The notes below the pieces were generated by a model. The model worked only from the letters and a program-made list of their open reading frames with translations, searched no databases and had not been told where the DNA came from. Below, one piece after another: positions 36,525-45,956 of a stretch of DNA of 64,000 bases; position 1 is the first letter of the stretch; each line of letters begins with the position of its first letter. The DNA comes from Aliiglaciecola sp041538045 (GTDB lineage: Bacteria; Pseudomonadota; Gammaproteobacteria; Enterobacterales; Alteromonadaceae): assembly GCF_041538045.1 (NCBI RefSeq), contig NZ_JBGOSE010000013.1, forward strand, positions 1 to 64,000. Reading direction: 5' to 3'. The position numbers were made by a program, and so were the translations under genes.

Positions 36525-37052
36525 TTTTGATATCTCTGAATGAGTAGAAAACTAATGCTATCAAGAAACACTACCTTAGGTGAATGTTTCAATTAAATTA
36601 ATGTTAAATTAACGGAATTTGTTTTCATAACCGACTAAAAAGAACAAAAACTAAACGCCTTTTAACTTAGCCTAAGTATAATTAATGTTCTTAGCTCAAA
36701 ATTCACAAGAATAAAATTTGGGCTAAGTCACTTTATTGAAGCAATCAATTGAATAATTATACGACTCAGCATAAAACGGTTTGCAAAGGCTATTTAATTA
36801 ATAACCGAATCAATTAGATATAAATTATTCTTAGCTAGTTCTTTACAGTTATGCAGTTTAACTAAATAATTATGCTGTTAGAAAGGACCAACAAAATAGA
36901 TTGTTACAACAGCAATTAAATAATAAACGTTTTATTAACAAATCTTTATCTAATTTCAGGCTTTTTGGAATGATTTATTTGCTTAAAATAAATTTTTTAA
37001 CTATTTGATTTAATTCCACTTTATTACCATTAATTGCTAAACATTAAAAAAA
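36525..37052. other. Very AT-rich intergenic segment upstream of arcB
   Basis: About 530 bases without a coding frame. Two sampled 60-base blocks (36901-36960 and 36961-37020) hold only 13 and 11 G/C, near 20%, far below the flanking genes. It must contain the arcB promoter and perhaps part of gltB control. No clean promoter, repeat array or RNA gene could be assigned. Confidence 0.6.
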
Positions 37053-37277
37053 TTAAATGATTCGCTTGTTGTGCACATTGATTTCTACCTTTAATGTCGG
37101 TATTTTGTCAGGCTGCTCGGCTAAAAATTCATAAAAATTCGATAACCGGCTGGTACCCTCAAACAAACGACAAGAAAACAACATATAACCGGCACAAGCA
37201 AAACTGACCACAGAAGTCAGGCTCAGTGCAGCTAAATTCCAACGTTTAAGTTGGCATGTACAACCTTTCTCAGCCAA
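37053..37277 (-). CDS. Possible small single-pass membrane protein
   Basis: An open frame of up to 74 codons on the minus strand, divergent from gltB. It shows LKRWN followed by a hydrophobic stretch (LAALSLTSVVSFACAGYMLF) and a charged C-terminus. In favour: G+C rises from about 20% just upstream of the arcB side to 33-45% exactly over this frame, and the basic-then-hydrophobic order is that of a membrane anchor. Against: no ATG start (TTG at 37277, or an internal GTG), no clear ribosome site, and overlap with the gltB leader. Not recognised as any family. Confidence 0.3.
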   Translation of the reverse strand: MAEKGCTCQLKRWNLAALSLTSVVSFACAGYMLFSCRLFEGTSRLSNFYEFLAEQPDKIPTLKVEINVHNKRII

Positions 37278-37290
37278 AGGTTGAAGGAGT
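37262..37290 (+). promoter_or_regulatory. Hairpin abutting the gltB ribosome binding site
   Basis: AACCTTT (37262-37268) and AAAGGTT (37276-37282) form a perfect 7-bp stem with a 7-base loop. It is followed at once by the strong ribosome site GAAGGAG (37283-37289), which decides the gltB start at 37298. Such a hairpin could modulate translation; no regulator is known. Confidence 0.45.
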
Positions 37291-37297
37291 TACGTTA

Positions 37298-40200
37298 ATG
37301 AGTTTGTATAACCCAAATGATTCAAAAGACAACTGTGGTTTTGGATTAATCGCGCACACCGAAGGTGACGCTAGTCATAGACTGGTAACTACCGCAATTG
37401 AAGGCCTCGATCGCATGCAGCATCGTGGTGGTATCGCTGCGGATGGTAAAACCGGAGACGGCTGTGGGCTGCTATTGCAAAAACCAGATGAGTTTTTCAA
37501 TCTGATAGCAGCTGAAAATGGTTGGAAATTAGGTAAAAAGTACGGCGTAGGAATGATATTCCTAAATCAAGATGCTGAGAAAGCGCAGATTGCTCGTCAA
37601 ACCATTGAAGAAGAATTATCAAAAGAAACCCTAGCAGTGGTTGGATGGCGCGAAGTGCCAGTTGACCATTCGGTTTTAGGTGACCTTGCAGCCCAAGGTG
37701 TGCCACAAATTGAACAAGTATTCGTTAATGCACCTCCAGGCTGGCGTAAAAGAGATTTGGAACGCCGCCTATTTATGGTTAGAAGACGAGTAGAAAAAAG
37801 ACTAGCAGACGACGAAGATTTTTATATCGCCTGTTTGTCTGCTTTAGTGATGATATATAAAGGTTTGGTAATGCCTAAAGATTTGCCAAATTTTTATTTG
37901 GATCTTGCCGACGAGCGCTTGAAGTCGGCTATCTGTGTATTCCATCAACGCTTTTCAACGAATACTTTGCCTAAGTGGCCTTTGGCGCAACCATTCAGAT
38001 TTTTAGCCCATAACGGTGAAATTAATACCATTCGTGGTAATAGAGACTGGGCACAAGCGCGTTCGCAAAAATTTATCACGCCTTTGTTACCTGATCTGCA
38101 AGATGCAGCACCTTTTGTTAATACCGAAGGTTCAGATTCATCTTCTTTAGACAATATGTTGGAGTTATTTTTGGCCGGCGGCATGGATTTGTTTAGAGCT
38201 ATGCGCTTACTTGTGCCACCAGCATATCAAAACAACAGCACCATGGACGACGACCTACGTGCCTTCTACGAGTTTAACTCCATGCATATGGAGCCTTGGG
38301 ACGGACCTGCGGGTATCGTAATGACCAATGGTCGCCATGTTGCTTGTAACCTCGACAGAAACGGTCTTCGCCCAGCTCGTTATGTATTAACTAAAGATGG
38401 TTTCATTACCCTAGCATCAGAAATCGGTATTTGGGATTACAAGCCTGAAGACGTGGTTGAAAAAGGTCGTGTCGGACCAGGAGAAATGCTGGCAGTTGAT
38501 ACCTACACAGGTAAGATTTGGCGCTCCAATGAAATTGATGAAGAGCTCAAAACTCGCCATCCTTATAAAGAGTGGATTGATCAACATATCAAACACCTTA
38601 AGCCCATCGAAGAGTGTGATGCCAGTCAAATAGGCAAGCGTGCTTTTGATGACAACATGATGGGCACTTATCATAAACTGTTTAATTACAGCTATGAAGA
38701 AAATCAGCAAATCATTAAAGTGCTTGCCAATGATGGACAAGAAGCGGTGGGATCAATGGGTGATGATACACCTATGGCCGTGATGTCATCTAAGCAACGT
38801 ACAGTATATGACTATTTCCGTCAGCAATTTGCTCAAGTAACGAATCCACCAATAGATTCTTTGCGTGAAAATCATGTTATGTCGTTGGCGACTTGTGTAG
38901 GTCGTGAACAGAATGTCTTTAGCGAAACTTCAGGTTATGCAAATCGGGTGTTATTCAACTCTCCGGTATTAATGTATACCGACCTGAAACAATTGCGTGA
39001 ATATGATTCTGAATACTATTATTCAGAAGTTATCGATTTGAACTATCCTCCAGAAGAAGGACTCAAAAAGGCCATAGAGCGTATTTGTAATGAAGTAGAG
39101 TATGTTGTAAAACAGAAACGCGCTGCGTTTGTAATACTCTCAGATCGCAATATCAAACAAAACAGATTGCCGATTCCAGCAGCAATGGCTGTTGGTGCTG
39201 TACAACGTCGTTTAATCGAAAAGTCTCTGCGCTGTGACGCCAACATAATTGTTGAAACTGCGTCCGCCCGTGATCCTCATCACTTTGCTGTGTTGATTGG
39301 TTTAGGTGCAACTGCGATTTATCCATTTTTAGCCTACGAAACCATTGAACAAATGGTCGATGAAGGTGAAATTGAGCTCACTGCCATGCAAGCCACTTTA
39401 AATTACCGTAAGGGAATTAATAAAGGCCTGTATAAAATCATGTCGAAAATGGGTATCAGTACCATCGCCAGTTATCGTAGTTCAAAATTGTTTGAAGCTA
39501 TTGGTATCAACAAAGAGGTGACTGAGCTTTGCTTCAAAGGAATTCCAAGTCGTATTCAGGGCACCGGTTTTGAAGACTTCGAACAAGATCAAATAAACTT
39601 GAATCGAATAGCTTGGTTGAAACGTAAGCCAATGTCTCATGGCGGCCTATTAAAGTACGTACATGGTGGCGAGTATCATGCTTATAACCCAGATGTTGTT
39701 ACTACTTTGCAGGTGGCGGTTAAATCCGGACGCTATGAAGATTACCAAGCTTATTCTGCGCTAGTAAATGGACGCTCGCCATCACATTTCCGTGATTTGC
39801 TAGCCTTAAATCCAGATACTGACCCTATTGAAATTGATGCAGTAGAACCAGCGGAAAAATTATTTCCTCGTTTCGACACCGCGGCTATGTCAATCGGGGC
39901 ACTAAGTCCAGAGGCCCATGAAGCACTAGCTATTGCCATGAACCGATTAGGTGGACAATCTAACTCTGGTGAAGGTGGTGAAGATCCAGCGCGCTTCAAT
40001 ACAGAGAAAAACTCGAAAATCAAACAAGTGGCATCAGGACGCTTTGGGGTAACACCGCATTATTTGGTTAACGCCAATGTTATTCAGATTAAAGTTGCTC
40101 AAGGTGCTAAGCCTGGAGAGGGTGGTCAATTACCTGGTGACAAAGTGAATAATTACATAGCTGAACTGAGATTCTCAGTGCCAGGTGTTACATTGATTTC

Positions 40201-41764
40201 ACCACCTCCTCATCACGATATCTATTCTATCGAAGATTTAGCACAGCTTATTTTTGACTTAAAACAAGTTAATCCTAAAGCGCTTATCTCAGTGAAACTG
40301 GTTTCCGAGCCAGGGGTTGGAACTATTGCAACTGGTGTGGCTAAAGCCTACGCCGATTTAATCACCGTATCGGGTTACGACGGTGGTACAGGTGCAAGTC
40401 CGCTAACGTCAGTAAAATACGCAGGTAGCCCGTTTGAGCTTGGTCTTGCAGAAACTCAGCAAGCATTAGTAGAGAATGGCTTACGTCATAAAGTACGTGT
40501 GCAAACTGATGGTGGTCTTAAAACCGGATTAGATGTGGTCAAAGCAGGTATATTAGGTGCTGAAAGTTTCGGTTTCGGAACCGGCCCTATGGTCGCTTTA
40601 GGCTGTAAATATCTACGTATTTGTCACCTGAATAACTGTGCAACAGGTGTTGCAACTCAGGATGAAAAATTACGGGACAACTACTTTATTGGTTTGCCTG
40701 AAATGGTGATGAATTACTTTAAGTTTATCGCTCAAGAAGTACGTGAAATTATGGCATCTTTAGGAGTGGCTAAATTTGAAGATTTAGTAGGTCGCACTGA
40801 GCTGTTAAAAGTGATTGATGGTCTTACTGCTCGCCAAAGAAAGCTAGATTTAAGTCCATTGTTAGTGAAACCAAAAGAAGGCTCACATACTAAACTATTT
40901 TGTTCAGAAGACGCCAACGCGCCACTGGATGAAGGTTTATTAAACAAACAAATTTTAGCAGCATCACAAGCGGCAATCAGCAAGTTGTCTGGCGCGAATT
41001 TGTCCTTCCCTATTCGTAATACGGACCGTTCTGTTGGTGCTCTTGTCTCTGGCGAAATAGCTAAGCAGCATGGTAACCAAGGCATGCAAGATGACCCTAT
41101 TAAAGTGCATCTTACTGGTACCGCAGGTCAAAGCTTCGGCGTTTGGAATGCCGGTGGTTTAGAACTTACCCTTTGTGGTGATGCGAATGATTATGTTGGT
41201 AAAGGCATGACTGGTGGCAAATTAGTTATTTTCCCACCGCGTAACATTACCTTTAACCCACATGTCAGCACCATTATGGGGAATACTTGCTTGTACGGCG
41301 CAACAGGCGGCAAGTTGTTTGCTGCAGGTAAAGCCGGTGAGCGTTTTGGCGTACGTAACTCAGGTGCCATCGCTGTAATCGAAGGCGCAGGGGACAACGG
41401 TTGTGAATATATGACCGGCGGTATTATAGCGATTCTAGGTAGTGTGGGCGTGAACTTTGGCGCAGGCATGACCGGTGGTTTCGCTTATTTGTACGATGAA
41501 TTCGACGATATCGAACACCGTGTAAATGGTGAATTAGTCGATATCATGTCAATTGAAGAGAAGGGCATCCTGTCTGAGCATTTACGTGGTTTGATTAACC
41601 AACACTACGAAGAAACGGGTAGCGAGCATGCGCTTATGTTATTAACTAATTTTGCACAACAATTGCAAAAATTCAGATTAGTAAAACCTAAGACTAGCGA
41701 CGTGAAAAATTTGCTTGGCCACATCAGTCGGTCAACTGCAGAATTACGTGTTCAGGCTCAGTAG
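37298..41764 (+). CDS. gltB: Glutamate synthase (NADPH) large subunit
   Basis: Makes glutamate from glutamine and 2-oxoglutarate. 1488 residues. The start is the ATG at 37298, 8 bases after GAAGGAG; an open frame 14 codons longer lacks support. The N-terminal glutaminase domain has its nucleophile Cys13 (DNCGFGLIAH) after a short propeptide that is normally removed. Then come the central domain, the FMN-binding synthase domain (about 830-1200) with the 3Fe-4S cysteines in CKYLRICHLNNCATG, and a C-terminal beta-helix domain with GG-rich repeats. Coupled to gltD. Confidence 0.97.
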   Translation: MSLYNPNDSKDNCGFGLIAHTEGDASHRLVTTAIEGLDRMQHRGGIAADGKTGDGCGLLLQKPDEFFNLIAAENGWKLGKKYGVGMIFLNQDAEKAQIARQTIEEELSKETLAVVGWREVPVDHSVLGDLAAQGVPQIEQVFVNAPPGWRKRDLERRLFMVRRRVEKRLADDEDFYIACLSALVMIYKGLVMPKDLPNFYLDLADERLKSAICVFHQRFSTNTLPKWPLAQPFRFLAHNGEINTIRGNRDWAQARSQKFITPLLPDLQDAAPFVNTEGSDSSSLDNMLELFLAGGMDLFRAMRLLVPPAYQNNSTMDDDLRAFYEFNSMHMEPWDGPAGIVMTNGRHVACNLDRNGLRPARYVLTKDGFITLASEIGIWDYKPEDVVEKGRVGPGEMLAVDTYTGKIWRSNEIDEELKTRHPYKEWIDQHIKHLKPIEECDASQIGKRAFDDNMMGTYHKLFNYSYEENQQIIKVLANDGQEAVGSMGDDTPMAVMSSKQRTVYDYFRQQFAQVTNPPIDSLRENHVMSLATCVGREQNVFSETSGYANRVLFNSPVLMYTDLKQLREYDSEYYYSEVIDLNYPPEEGLKKAIERICNEVEYVVKQKRAAFVILSDRNIKQNRLPIPAAMAVGAVQRRLIEKSLRCDANIIVETASARDPHHFAVLIGLGATAIYPFLAYETIEQMVDEGEIELTAMQATLNYRKGINKGLYKIMSKMGISTIASYRSSKLFEAIGINKEVTELCFKGIPSRIQGTGFEDFEQDQINLNRIAWLKRKPMSHGGLLKYVHGGEYHAYNPDVVTTLQVAVKSGRYEDYQAYSALVNGRSPSHFRDLLALNPDTDPIEIDAVEPAEKLFPRFDTAAMSIGALSPEAHEALAIAMNRLGGQSNSGEGGEDPARFNTEKNSKIKQVASGRFGVTPHYLVNANVIQIKVAQGAKPGEGGQLPGDKVNNYIAELRFSVPGVTLISPPPHHDIYSIEDLAQLIFDLKQVNPKALISVKLVSEPGVGTIATGVAKAYADLITVSGYDGGTGASPLTSVKYAGSPFELGLAETQQALVENGLRHKVRVQTDGGLKTGLDVVKAGILGAESFGFGTGPMVALGCKYLRICHLNNCATGVATQDEKLRDNYFIGLPEMVMNYFKFIAQEVREIMASLGVAKFEDLVGRTELLKVIDGLTARQRKLDLSPLLVKPKEGSHTKLFCSEDANAPLDEGLLNKQILAASQAAISKLSGANLSFPIRNTDRSVGALVSGEIAKQHGNQGMQDDPIKVHLTGTAGQSFGVWNAGGLELTLCGDANDYVGKGMTGGKLVIFPPRNITFNPHVSTIMGNTCLYGATGGKLFAAGKAGERFGVRNSGAIAVIEGAGDNGCEYMTGGIIAILGSVGVNFGAGMTGGFAYLYDEFDDIEHRVNGELVDIMSIEEKGILSEHLRGLINQHYEETGSEHALMLLTNFAQQLQKFRLVKPKTSDVKNLLGHISRSTAELRVQAQ

Positions 41765-41779
41765 AGGTAGGGTTAAAAA

Positions 41780-43195
41780 ATGGCTAAAAATGTATACCAA
41801 TTTGTAGATGTAGAAAGAATTGATCCTCCGAAAAAGCCCATTATTATGCGCAAAGAGGAGTTTGGTGAAATCTATCAACCACTTTCTCAATCTCAAACTG
41901 AAGGACAAGCAGATCGTTGTTTGGACTGCGGTAACCCTTATTGTGAGTGGAAATGTCCAGTTCATAACTATATTCCCCAGTGGCTAAAACTAGCCAATGA
42001 AGGAAAAATTTTAGAAGCAGCAGAACTGTCACATCAAACCAACAGTTTGCCTGAAGTTTGTGGTCGCGTATGTCCCCAAGACAGACTCTGTGAAGGTGCT
42101 TGTACACTAAATGACGATTTTGGCGCAGTAACTATTGGTAGTATTGAAAAATATATCACCGACACTGCGTTCAAAATGGGTTGGCGTCCTGATATGTCAG
42201 GTGTCTTTAAAACTGACAAGAAAGTCGCCATTGTTGGTGCAGGTCCAGCAGGTCTTGCCTGTGCAGATGTTCTTGTGCGTAACGGTATCACGCCGGTTGT
42301 TTACGACAAATATGAAGAAATTGGAGGACTGTTAACCTTCGGTATCCCTTCATTTAAATTGGAAAAAGACGTAATTAAATTGCGTCGTGAAATATTCACC
42401 AACATGGGTGTTGAATTCGTTTTAAACACTGAAATTGGTAAAGATATTGAATTCCAACAGTTGATGGACGATTACGATGCAGTATTCCTTGGTATGGGAA
42501 CCTACAACTCCATGAAAGGTGGATTTGAGAATGAAGGTGTAGAGGGTGTACATGAAGCCCTTCCCTTCCTCATTGCCAATATTAATCGTGTCATGGGTAT
42601 CGAAAAACAAGTCTCTGACTTTATCGATATGAAAGGCAAAAAAGTGGTAGTTTTAGGTGGTGGTGATACCACCATGGACTGTGTACGTACTTCTATTCGT
42701 CAAGGGGCCAGTTCAGTAACTTGTGCCTATCGCCGTGACGAAGAAAGTATGCCAGGCTCTCGCCGCGAAGTGGTGAATGCGAAGGAAGAAGGCGTACAAT
42801 TTCAATTTAACTTGCAACCACTGGATATCGCAGTAGACGAATCAGGCAAAGCCTGTGGCGTCAAGTTAGTAAAAACTGAAATGGGTGAACCTGATGCACA
42901 AGGGCGCAGACGTCCGGTTGTGGTTGAAGGCTCAGAGCATGTGTTAGAAGCCGACGCGGTTATTATTGCTTTTGGTTTCCAACCTAGTCCAGCCAATTGG
43001 TTCGCTGACTATGGCATCATTTTGGATGAAAAAGGTCGAGTTCGTGCGCCAGCACAAGGTCGATTCCCATTCCAAACCTCTAATCCGAAAATATTCTCGG
43101 GTGGAGATATGGTGCGTGGTTCAGACTTAGTGGTCACCGCGATTGACGAAGGCCGTAAAGCTGCCGACGGTATCATGGATTATCTAGGTGTGTAA
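41780..43195 (+). CDS. gltD: Glutamate synthase small subunit
   Basis: Delivers electrons from NADPH through FAD and Fe-S clusters to GltB. N-terminal Cys-rich region CLDCGNPYCEWKCPVHNY and CGRVCPQDRLCEGACTL for 4Fe-4S clusters, FAD motif VGAGPAGLACADVL and NADPH motif VLGGGDTTMDCVRTS. 471 residues, as E. coli GltD (472). It begins 15 bases after gltB. Confidence 0.97.
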   Translation: MAKNVYQFVDVERIDPPKKPIIMRKEEFGEIYQPLSQSQTEGQADRCLDCGNPYCEWKCPVHNYIPQWLKLANEGKILEAAELSHQTNSLPEVCGRVCPQDRLCEGACTLNDDFGAVTIGSIEKYITDTAFKMGWRPDMSGVFKTDKKVAIVGAGPAGLACADVLVRNGITPVVYDKYEEIGGLLTFGIPSFKLEKDVIKLRREIFTNMGVEFVLNTEIGKDIEFQQLMDDYDAVFLGMGTYNSMKGGFENEGVEGVHEALPFLIANINRVMGIEKQVSDFIDMKGKKVVVLGGGDTTMDCVRTSIRQGASSVTCAYRRDEESMPGSRREVVNAKEEGVQFQFNLQPLDIAVDESGKACGVKLVKTEMGEPDAQGRRRPVVVEGSEHVLEADAVIIAFGFQPSPANWFADYGIILDEKGRVRAPAQGRFPFQTSNPKIFSGGDMVRGSDLVVTAIDEGRKAADGIMDYLGV

Positions 43196-43228
43196 TTAGT
43201 TCTAATTAACAGCTAAATAAACCAAAAT

Positions 43229-43254
43229 AAAAAAGGGCCGAAAGGCCCTTTTTT
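43229..43254 (+). terminator. Bidirectional terminator after gltD
   Basis: AAAAAAGGGCC, GAAA, GGCCCTTTTTT: a 5-bp G+C stem with a GNRA-like loop, flanked by A6 and T6. It can end gltD on the plus strand and the DsbA-family operon on the minus strand. Confidence 0.92.
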
Positions 43255-43318
43255 ATTTGTTTAGTTCGGTGACGCCTTTTAGGCCAACTATCAACAAAAG
43301 GTTACAGCTCCCTTGATG

Positions 43319-43963
43319 TTAAACTTCCTTAGCAATTTGTTTAAGGGCTTGCTCAAAAATCTCTACGGGTTGACCTCCACTAATGAGATGTTTGTTGTTT
43401 ACAATAACGGCTGGAACCGAGCTTATACCCGCTTGTTGGTAGTGAGCTTGGGCTTTACGTACATCTTGTTCAAATATGTCACTATTTAAAATTTCCGCCG
43501 CTTTTTCTCGGTCTAAACCAACCTGCGCAACCACCTCTAACAATTGTTGATGGTCACTTGGGTTACCTGATTGCTTGAAGTATAAATCAAACAGCGCTAG
43601 CTTTAACTCAGTCTGTTTGCCATATTCATGAGCCCAGTGCAGTAAGCGGTGGGCATCAAAGGTATTGAATATTCGTCCCCCTCCCCGATTGCCAAACTCG
43701 TAGCCCACATCTAAGCCTCGTTGTTTAATGGCTTCTCGATTTTGCTCTGCTTGCTCCTGACTAATGCCATATTTTTGAGTTATATGTTCGCCTATCTCTT
43801 GCCCTTCGGCTGGCATCTGAGGATTAAGTTCAAAAGGTTGCCAGTCAATATTAACCGTTATTTCTCCAGCCAAATTTTCAATGGCTTTGGAAAGTGATTT
43901 ATACCCGATAATGCACCAAGGGCACGATACATCGGAAACTATGTCGATTTGCATGTTTTTCAA
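43319..43963 (-). CDS. DsbA-family oxidoreductase (FrnE-like)
   Basis: A 214-residue thioredoxin-fold protein of the DsbA/2-hydroxychromene-2-carboxylate isomerase group. Active site CPWC in VSDVSCPWCIIGYK (about residue 15), a helical insertion with GRIFNTFDAHRLLHWA, and the cis-Pro loop ISSVPAVIVN. There is no signal peptide, so it acts in the cytoplasm; FrnE-like proteins serve in thiol redox or oxidative stress. Specific substrate unknown. About 30 bases downstream of the DUF2937 gene. Confidence 0.9.
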   Translation of the reverse strand: MKNMQIDIVSDVSCPWCIIGYKSLSKAIENLAGEITVNIDWQPFELNPQMPAEGQEIGEHITQKYGISQEQAEQNREAIKQRGLDVGYEFGNRGGGRIFNTFDAHRLLHWAHEYGKQTELKLALFDLYFKQSGNPSDHQQLLEVVAQVGLDREKAAEILNSDIFEQDVRKAQAHYQQAGISSVPAVIVNNKHLISGGQPVEIFEQALKQIAKEV

Positions 43964-43995
43964 TTTATAATCCTTATTAAATAACTGGGTATCAC

Positions 43996-44532
43996 TTAAC
44001 TATGGCTATGCCTATGGCCCCGGAGTTTACTCATGCACTTACGGCAAGTAAAAGCAGTAGTATCAATACTCAGCAGTAATATCACCGCAAAACCTATCCC
44101 CCACAAGATAGCAAAGGGGCTCAAAGGTACTGTAAAGTTAAATGCATGGAAGGCCTCTAACCTAAGTTGTTCGTTTGCATTGTGAATCAAGTGCCAAGCT
44201 TGATGTATGGGATGTTGAGACATCGCCAAATGCTCTGCTTGTAACAATTCAACGCGTTGGTAAATTGCGTCAATACTAATTGCATCTTGTTTAAACACAG
44301 GGTCATTACTTTGCTTATAATGAGCAATGAGTTTGTCTATATTGCCATTAAAATACCTATCTGCTGTCACTTGAAACCCCGAAAGGTTGTGTTTAGCCTC
44401 GACGAGATGAGCATCAACCCGCTGTTGGTATTGTTGCATATAACCTGGAGCTTGCACGCCGAGCAGCACGCCACTGGCGAATAAAAAGAGTCGCAGATAA
44501 TCCGCTAATTGTCTTAGTAACCATCTGAACAT
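43996..44532 (-). CDS. DUF2937 family membrane protein
   Basis: A 178-residue protein with an N-terminal membrane helix (LFLFASGVLLGVQAPGYM), a central alpha-helical periplasmic-type domain, and a second helix near the C-terminus (PFAILWGIGFAVILLLSI) followed by a CRKC motif and a His-rich tail (GHRHSHS). The layout fits DUF2937, whose function is unknown. It probably shares a transcript with the downstream DsbA-family gene; the tail CxxC and histidines could bind metal (inference). Confidence 0.7.
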   Translation of the reverse strand: MFRWLLRQLADYLRLFLFASGVLLGVQAPGYMQQYQQRVDAHLVEAKHNLSGFQVTADRYFNGNIDKLIAHYKQSNDPVFKQDAISIDAIYQRVELLQAEHLAMSQHPIHQAWHLIHNANEQLRLEAFHAFNFTVPLSPFAILWGIGFAVILLLSIDTTAFTCRKCMSKLRGHRHSHS

Positions 44533-44638
44533 ACTGACTTACTCAATTACATACGTTAAAAAAAGTCGATCGTCTTGCTCCCAACCCCGCCAACTTCTAT
44601 AGTGTGACAAGACATATATTTACGACAGGTAAAAAGCA

Positions 44639-45025
44639 GTGAAGTTTAGTTTAACCGCAAAAAGGCTCCCATTTGTTGCAGTTTTATCTGCCATGACTGT
44701 ATTTTCGATGAAAATTCATGCTCAAAATGATGTTACAGCACAAATGACATCACAAGCATGCCCCCAGGAATTTTATTCATTACCGCTATTTCCAGATCCG
44801 AAAATGTGTCAAGTTTTCGCGCCTGAACTGCCTGCTAGCCTGACTTATCATGCCTCTACAGACCAACAAAGTGCATTAGGTTTTTATACCGAAAAATTGG
44901 GACAAGCAGATCATGTTAAAACACTAAAAGGTCGGATTATGATGCAATATGATGACGCTAAAAAAATCATCATACTTTCTAAAGATGGAGCGGGAACACA
45001 AGTCGATGTGTTGGTGAAGTCCTAG
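44639..45025 (+). CDS. Hypothetical exported protein
   Basis: A 128-residue protein with a signal peptide (FVAVLSAMTVFSMKIHAQ) and a mature part of about 98 residues containing two cysteines (QACPQEF, KMCQVF) that could form a disulfide. The C-terminal half, SALGFYTEKLGQA followed by IIILSKDGAGTQVDVLV, resembles small periplasmic proteins of unknown function in related bacteria. GTG start, preceded by AGGTAAAAAGCA. Divergent from the DUF2937 gene; no function can be assigned. Confidence 0.65.
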   Translation: MKFSLTAKRLPFVAVLSAMTVFSMKIHAQNDVTAQMTSQACPQEFYSLPLFPDPKMCQVFAPELPASLTYHASTDQQSALGFYTEKLGQADHVKTLKGRIMMQYDDAKKIIILSKDGAGTQVDVLVKS

Positions 45026-45193
45026 TTACCTTCACTGCTAGATAACTAGCCTCCTTCTAAGTTTTCATTTTCAAATGTACGATAGTGCAATTACCTTGTG
45101 GCACTGTCTTTGCTATTTCATATTAAAGTTTACAAATTTGACAATTAATTGATTAAACCGTCAATTTTTTGTCTCTTTTATGAGGAACCCTGT

Positions 45194-45787
45194 ATGGAAC
45201 TAGCCATTATTTTAATGATGATGTTAATCATAGTAGCAATAGCCGCGCTTAAGTTGAGTGACAATGGTTTATCATTCCCATTTAAACGCAAAGCATCTTT
45301 GTTGACCCAAACTGAATTGACATTTTTAGATTTAATCGAAAATGCTATGGGCCAGCGTTACCGCGTCCTGTGTAGAACAAGATTGTCTGAAATCGTTGCT
45401 CTGCGTCAAAATACTGACAAACGAGCAGCCAAACATGCCTTTTTAAAAGCCTCTAGTCGTCAGCTGGATTTTGTGTTGTGTAATAAGTCCGACATGAGCC
45501 CAGTAATGGCAATAGATTTAGTACACAATGGCGGCAAAGATGGCTATAAAACCCAGCGAGATTGGTACGTTAGCAGTGCATTGGATGCAGCTCGTATCCC
45601 ACACCTACGTATGAAAGTAAAATCAGGGTACACTAAAGCAGAAGTTAAAGAGTGTATCGACGCCAAGCTTGCGACAGTTCAACGTAAAACGCCGAAACCT
45701 TTAATGCCTGGAACTAACAATCCAGATAACCCTCGGGCAGATAAACCGAAAAGACCTGTTCGTTCAAACCGCCCTGTGGCAGCTTAA
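45194..45787 (+). CDS. DUF2726 domain membrane-anchored protein
   Basis: About 197 residues from the ATG at 45194, which has GAGGAA just upstream. An N-terminal membrane helix (LAIILMMMLIIVAIAALKL) is followed by a DUF2726 domain (about 45-150) with QLDFVLCNKSDMSPVMAIDL and KTQRDWYVSSALDAARIPHL. DUF2726 shares a restriction-endonuclease-like pattern, but catalytic activity is not established. The tail is basic and Pro/Asn-rich, with possible nucleic-acid contact (inference). Confidence 0.85.
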   Translation: MELAIILMMMLIIVAIAALKLSDNGLSFPFKRKASLLTQTELTFLDLIENAMGQRYRVLCRTRLSEIVALRQNTDKRAAKHAFLKASSRQLDFVLCNKSDMSPVMAIDLVHNGGKDGYKTQRDWYVSSALDAARIPHLRMKVKSGYTKAEVKECIDAKLATVQRKTPKPLMPGTNNPDNPRADKPKRPVRSNRPVAA

Positions 45788-45956
45788 AGTTAAGGTTATT
45801 TATAGCTGTTGCTAGGTATGCCCTTTGGATAAAAAATCAACAAAGGGCGATTTTCAATCCACGAATTATTTTCTTTTCATATTATCTTGCCTCAACCCTC
45901 GCATTTTGAGTCGGTAAATATTAAAATCCGCGCAAATTCAACTAACTAAAAGTATC

